Position numbers and translations under genes: made by a program. This document shows, in pieces, positions 61,214-64,000 of a stretch of DNA of 64,000 nt. Under the pieces are notes generated by a model. That model worked only from the letters and a program-made list of their open reading frames with translations. It did not search any database and was not told where the DNA came from. Each line of letters starts with the position of its first letter. Position 1 is the stretch's first letter. The stretch comes from Halodesulfovibrio sp. (GTDB lineage: Bacteria > Desulfobacterota > Desulfovibrionia > Desulfovibrionales > Desulfovibrionaceae): contig NZ_JAOARI010000017.1 in the NCBI RefSeq assembly GCF_025210605.1, forward strand, positions 235,243-299,242. The letters are read 5' to 3'.

Positions 61214-62389
61214 TTACTTTTTGTTTTTATTGAAAATGCCTTCAAGCATAAGTGCAAGAGCACCGTCACCAGTTACGTTACATGCAGTACCGAAGCTGTC
61301 CTGCAACGCGAAGATAGCGAGAAGCAATGCAACACCTGCTGGATCAAACTGGAGCACGCCAACAACAATACCAAGAGAAGCCATTACAGTACCACCCGGA
61401 ACACCAGGTGCACCGATAGCAAAGATACCGAACAATGCGATAAACAGCGCCATGGTAGCAACGGAAGGCAGTGTGCCGTAAAGCATCATGGAAATAGTCA
61501 TAGCGAAGAAAGTCTCAGTCAGCACGGAACCACAGAGGTGCACAGTTGCTCCAAGCGGAATCATGAACTCAACTACGTTCTGAGAAAGAACTTTAGATCG
61601 AGAAGCACATTCCAAAGAAACAGGGAGAGTTGCAGCACTGGACATAGTACCAACAGCGGTAAGGTATGCTGGTGGGTAGTGGCGGAGAACTTCCAGAGGG
61701 TTACGCTTAGAGATAATGCCTGCGATAGTGTACAGAACTGTAAGCCAGATAAGGTGACCAAGAATTACGATAACAACAACTTTGAGGAAGATTGGAAGCT
61801 GTTTAGTTAAGGTTCCTTCGTATGCAAGTCCTGCAAAAGTTGTTGCAATAAAGAAAGGAAGAATTGGAATTACAACACGGTTAACAACGTGCATCATGAT
61901 TTTTTCAAAATCATTAAAAATACGTTCAAAAGTCTGTGCTTTAGTCCATACAGTTGCAAGACCAAAAACCAAAGCAGTAACCAATGCGGTCATTACAGAC
62001 ATCACTGGTGGAATATTCAGCTGGAATAATACTTCTGGCAGTTCGTGAAGTGCATCGACTTCTGTGGCAATAGAAAGATGAGGAATGATAATGTAGCCTG
62101 CAACTGCAGCCATTGTTGCAGCACCTGCTGCGGAAAGGTATGCGAAGCTTACACCGGTAAACAGCATGGCGCTGGCATTTTGACCAAGACGCACAATAGC
62201 TGGAGCGATAAACGCGATAATAACAAGTGGAACTGTGTAGAAAATGAACTGTCCAAGAACATATTTAAGGCTAACCACAACTTCCATCACACCAGATCCG
62301 GCAGTAAGACCTACAGCAACACCAACGGCAATACCTATCAGCAATTGCAGAATAAGACCGAACTCTCCAAATCGTTTGAAAAACGACAT
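61214..62389 (-). CDS. dicarboxylate/amino-acid:cation symporter (SstT-like)
   Basis: 391 residues of the DAACS family. About eight membrane helices; seen: the re-entrant serine-rich region as SAATLPVSLECASR, and the substrate-binding AIGAPGVPGGTVMASLG and GTACNVTGDGALALM near the C-terminus. Members import glutamate, serine/threonine, C4-dicarboxylates or, by gene context here, perhaps cysteine or serine, with Na+ or H+. Start: ATG with GAGGAG 5 nt upstream. First gene of a two-gene unit with cdsB. Confidence 0.93.
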   Translation of the reverse strand: MSFFKRFGEFGLILQLLIGIAVGVAVGLTAGSGVMEVVVSLKYVLGQFIFYTVPLVIIAFIAPAIVRLGQNASAMLFTGVSFAYLSAAGAATMAAVAGYIIIPHLSIATEVDALHELPEVLFQLNIPPVMSVMTALVTALVFGLATVWTKAQTFERIFNDFEKIMMHVVNRVVIPILPFFIATTFAGLAYEGTLTKQLPIFLKVVVIVILGHLIWLTVLYTIAGIISKRNPLEVLRHYPPAYLTAVGTMSSAATLPVSLECASRSKVLSQNVVEFMIPLGATVHLCGSVLTETFFAMTISMMLYGTLPSVATMALFIALFGIFAIGAPGVPGGTVMASLGIVVGVLQFDPAGVALLLAIFALQDSFGTACNVTGDGALALMLEGIFNKNKK

Positions 62390-62523
62390 AACTACTCCTC
62401 TTGCATGAGATAAATGGGGATTTGTTCTTTAACGGATCGTCAGCGCGAACATAGACAGCAGCGTTCGCCAGCAGTGCCGAGATCCGTTACAATTAACTAA
62501 ACGCCTATATGAACCAGCTGTAA

Positions 62524-62898
62524 TTACTTAACAGCGATTGCTTCAATTTCAACGAACACGTCTTTTGGAAGACGGGCAACTTCTACGCAACTACGTGCCG
62601 GAAAAGGTTCGGAGAAGTAAGATGCATATACTTCATTAATTGCAGCAAAGTTTTCAAGATCGCTTACAAAAACTGTTGTTTTCATAACGTTATTCAGTGA
62701 AGTACCTGCTTCTTCCAAAGTCTTCTTCACATTTTCCAATGAAACGCGAGCCTGTTCCGCAGCGGTTGCAGGAATTTCGCCAGTTGCAGCATCAATAGGA
62801 AGCTGACCGGATGTCATAACCAAGTTACCAAACTCTGCTCCATGAGAGTAAGGACCTACAGCTTCAGGAACATTTTTGCTGTTAACTGCTTTGTACAT
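62524..62898 (-). CDS. ridA: RidA family 2-aminoacrylate/imine deaminase
   Basis: 124 residues. Seen: AVGPYSHGAEFGNLVMTSGQLP, NVMKTTVFVSDLENFAAINEVYASYF, and PARSCVEVARLPKDVFVEIEAIA with the conserved Arg that holds the substrate. RidA hydrolyses reactive enamine/imine intermediates such as 2-aminoacrylate. The neighbour cysteine desulfidase would make exactly that. Start: ATG at 62898 with AAGGAG 7 nt upstream; upstream codons to 62940 would run through a terminator hairpin. Confidence 0.95.
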   Translation of the reverse strand: MYKAVNSKNVPEAVGPYSHGAEFGNLVMTSGQLPIDAATGEIPATAAEQARVSLENVKKTLEEAGTSLNNVMKTTVFVSDLENFAAINEVYASYFSEPFPARSCVEVARLPKDVFVEIEAIAVK

Positions 62899-62924
62899 AT
62901 TATTTCTCCTTAAAGATAAAAAAC

Positions 62925-62959
62925 AAATGAGCCATAGCACGCTGTGCTATGGCTCATTT
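62925..62959 (-). terminator. intrinsic terminator between regulator and ridA
   Basis: A perfect 16-bp stem (62925-62940, 62944-62959) with a 3-base loop. On the minus strand a T-rich run follows. It separates the regulator transcript from ridA. Confidence 0.9.
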
Positions 62960-63021
62960 ACTAGTGATAATAATTTCTCAAGTCAATTTTTTTTTATCAA
63001 CTTTAAAAAAAATTCTCACAA

Positions 63022-63705
63022 TCATAATTTATTCAGGTATCGATAAATGGTGGCTTCAGAAGCAGCAAGCACCTCAGCAACCAACGCAACAGAACCTTTG
63101 AGCAGAAAAACTCCGCGCGCCTGTAGCTTGCGCATAATCTCCATCTTTTCATCAGTAGTCATACGTTCTGGTGAGACAGACGCCTGATGCACCACATTGC
63201 GAATAATACCTTCTGTAAGCTCCTCAATATTATCCGTAAAAGTCTCAACATTAGAGTTACAAATAACATTTTCACCAGCAGGAACCTTAGGGCATCCATC
63301 AAAACCTGCTGCATCAATAAATCGATTCAACAGCTCGCGTGCTTGAACAATGTCGGATATTTCTAAATTCATACAAAGCATGCCAGCAAGTGAGCCATCA
63401 TCTTCGCGAATAAAGTATGTGGCAGAATGCAAAGGAGCACCAAGGCTTGACTGAGTATGATACCCCATAACCCAGTCTGACTCTTTGTATTTTTCGGTAA
63501 CAAGAAATTGCAAAGCCAAATCCGTTAAAGGAGCACCAACTGTCCTTCCTGAAATATGCCCATTCGCAATAGCTAAAACAGATTTTTCTTTTATTACAGC
63601 ATCATGTAGAACAATTTCACATTTGCTTCCTAAAAAAGTGCCTAGAAATTTTACCAATGGTATGTAACGATCAATTGTACGCTGCGAACTAGATTCTTGA
63701 GGCAA
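63022..63705 (-). CDS. YheO/DauR-type PAS and helix-turn-helix regulator
   Basis: 227 residues. A YheO-like PAS sensor at ~10-130 (CEIVLHDAVIKEKSVLAIANGHISGR is split here as CEIVLHD and SVLAIANGHISGRTVGAPLT; also YFIREDDGSLAGMLCMNLE) and a C-terminal helix-turn-helix (VFLLKGSVALVAEVLAAS, EATIYRYLNKL). DauR and related proteins control amino-acid catabolic genes. The position beside ridA, symporter and cdsB suggests it regulates them. Start: TTG with GAGGAG 6 nt upstream; no ATG fits. Confidence 0.9.
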   Translation of the reverse strand: MPQESSSQRTIDRYIPLVKFLGTFLGSKCEIVLHDAVIKEKSVLAIANGHISGRTVGAPLTDLALQFLVTEKYKESDWVMGYHTQSSLGAPLHSATYFIREDDGSLAGMLCMNLEISDIVQARELLNRFIDAAGFDGCPKVPAGENVICNSNVETFTDNIEELTEGIIRNVVHQASVSPERMTTDEKMEIMRKLQARGVFLLKGSVALVAEVLAASEATIYRYLNKL

Positions 63706-63821
63706 TAGAATCTCCTCTCTCTGATAATTTATTATTAACTACCGAGCAGATAACGAAAAGTCAATTGAAGCGGGCAAATTGTATAGAAACACCTGATAGC
63801 GTACTCACTAAAACATAGACC

Positions 63822-63856
63822 AAAAAAAAGACCGCGTTTCAAATGAAACGCGGTCT
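63822..63856 (-). terminator. rRNA operon terminator
   Basis: AGACCGCGTTTCA / TGAAACGCGGTCT (13 bp) with a T-run on the minus strand, 12 bp past the 5S rRNA. Confidence 0.95.
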
Positions 63857-63868
63857 AAAAAATAAATC

Positions 63869-63981
63869 TTGGCAGCGACCTACTTTCCCACAGGCTCCCC
63901 TGCAGTATCATCGGCGATGGTCGGCTTAACTTCCGAGTTCGGAATGGGATCGGGTGTACCCCAACCTCCGTGGCCACCAAG
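63869..63981 (-). rRNA. rrf: 5S ribosomal RNA
   Basis: On the minus strand the sequence runs from CTTGGTGGCCACGG to GGTCGCTGCCAAG, whose ends pair. It contains the diagnostic CCGAACTCGGAAGTTAAG and CCGATGATACT stretches. The bases after 63981 are the spacer toward a 23S gene outside the window. End positions may be off by a few bases. Confidence 0.96.
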
Positions 63982-64000
63982 AAAAATATAGCGGGTCAGT

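Noticed and set aside
60758..61810. 350-codon plus-strand frame across cdsB and the symporter
   Set aside because: It is antisense to two well-supported genes, is low-complexity (Ser/Thr/Asn/His rich) and has no ribosome site; a shadow frame.

Overview
The window looks like a chromosomal segment of a marine sulfate reducer of the Desulfovibrionaceae, most like Halodesulfovibrio or Desulfovibrio. This rests on remembered gene content and order, not a search. The main markers are a 12-gene aromatic operon opening with the archaeal-type pair ADH synthase plus 3-dehydroquinate synthase II, a stand-alone AICAR formyltransferase, a futalosine-route menaquinone gene (mqnB), a DVU0298-family protein, and a TolC/LapB/LapC/LapG cluster ending in a degenerate HD-GYP protein. 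Base composition is moderate.

Layout. 1-9.6 kb: the tail of a chemoreceptor, purA-holB on the minus strand, an MltF-type transglycosylase, stand-alone purH and an RNase II-family gene. 9.6-21 kb: plsY-thrC, comEC, an unexplained structured intergenic region, a lone receiver protein, a MoaD/ThiS-like carrier next to a TtuA/TtcA-like tRNA thiolase, a beta-hydroxyacid dehydrogenase and a CpxR/CpxA-like pair. 21-30 kb: biofilm-adhesin type I secretion and its LapG/LapD-like control. 30-33.4 kb: two identical tRNA-Phe genes, fumC, an HxlR regulator and a nitroreductase. 33.5-45.9 kb: the aromatic supra-operon (ADHS, DHQS II, pheA, aroA, tyrA, trpEGDCFBA), preceded by a promoter, a 35-codon Phe/Tyr/Trp-rich leader peptide and a terminator, which together form a classical attenuator. 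46-51 kb: a PilJ-type chemoreceptor with a sigma-28-like promoter, and purL. 51.5-57 kb: menaquinone and envelope genes (polyprenyl synthase, mqnB, nucleotide-sugar dehydrogenase, DUF2065, menG, DVU0298-like). 57.1-59.9 kb: an accessory stretch built from near-identical repeats, terminators and small secreted or membrane genes. 59.9-64 kb: a likely cysteine-degradation module (CdsB-like desulfidase, symporter, RidA, YheO-type regulator) and a minus-strand 5S rRNA closing an rRNA operon that continues to the right.

Most notable. Between the nucleotide-sugar dehydrogenase and mqnB (minus strand, 53298-53525) lies a 75-codon TusA/SirA-like frame interrupted only by one in-frame TGA. The TGA follows a Cys codon and sits 18 nt before a hairpin loop that fits the bacterial SECIS pattern. 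The frame fills the gap exactly (2 nt after one gene, ATGA overlap with the next), so it is a strong candidate for an unannotated small selenoprotein. The aromatic leader/attenuator (33558-33804) and the repeat-bounded small-gene units (57.3-59.9 kb) come next.
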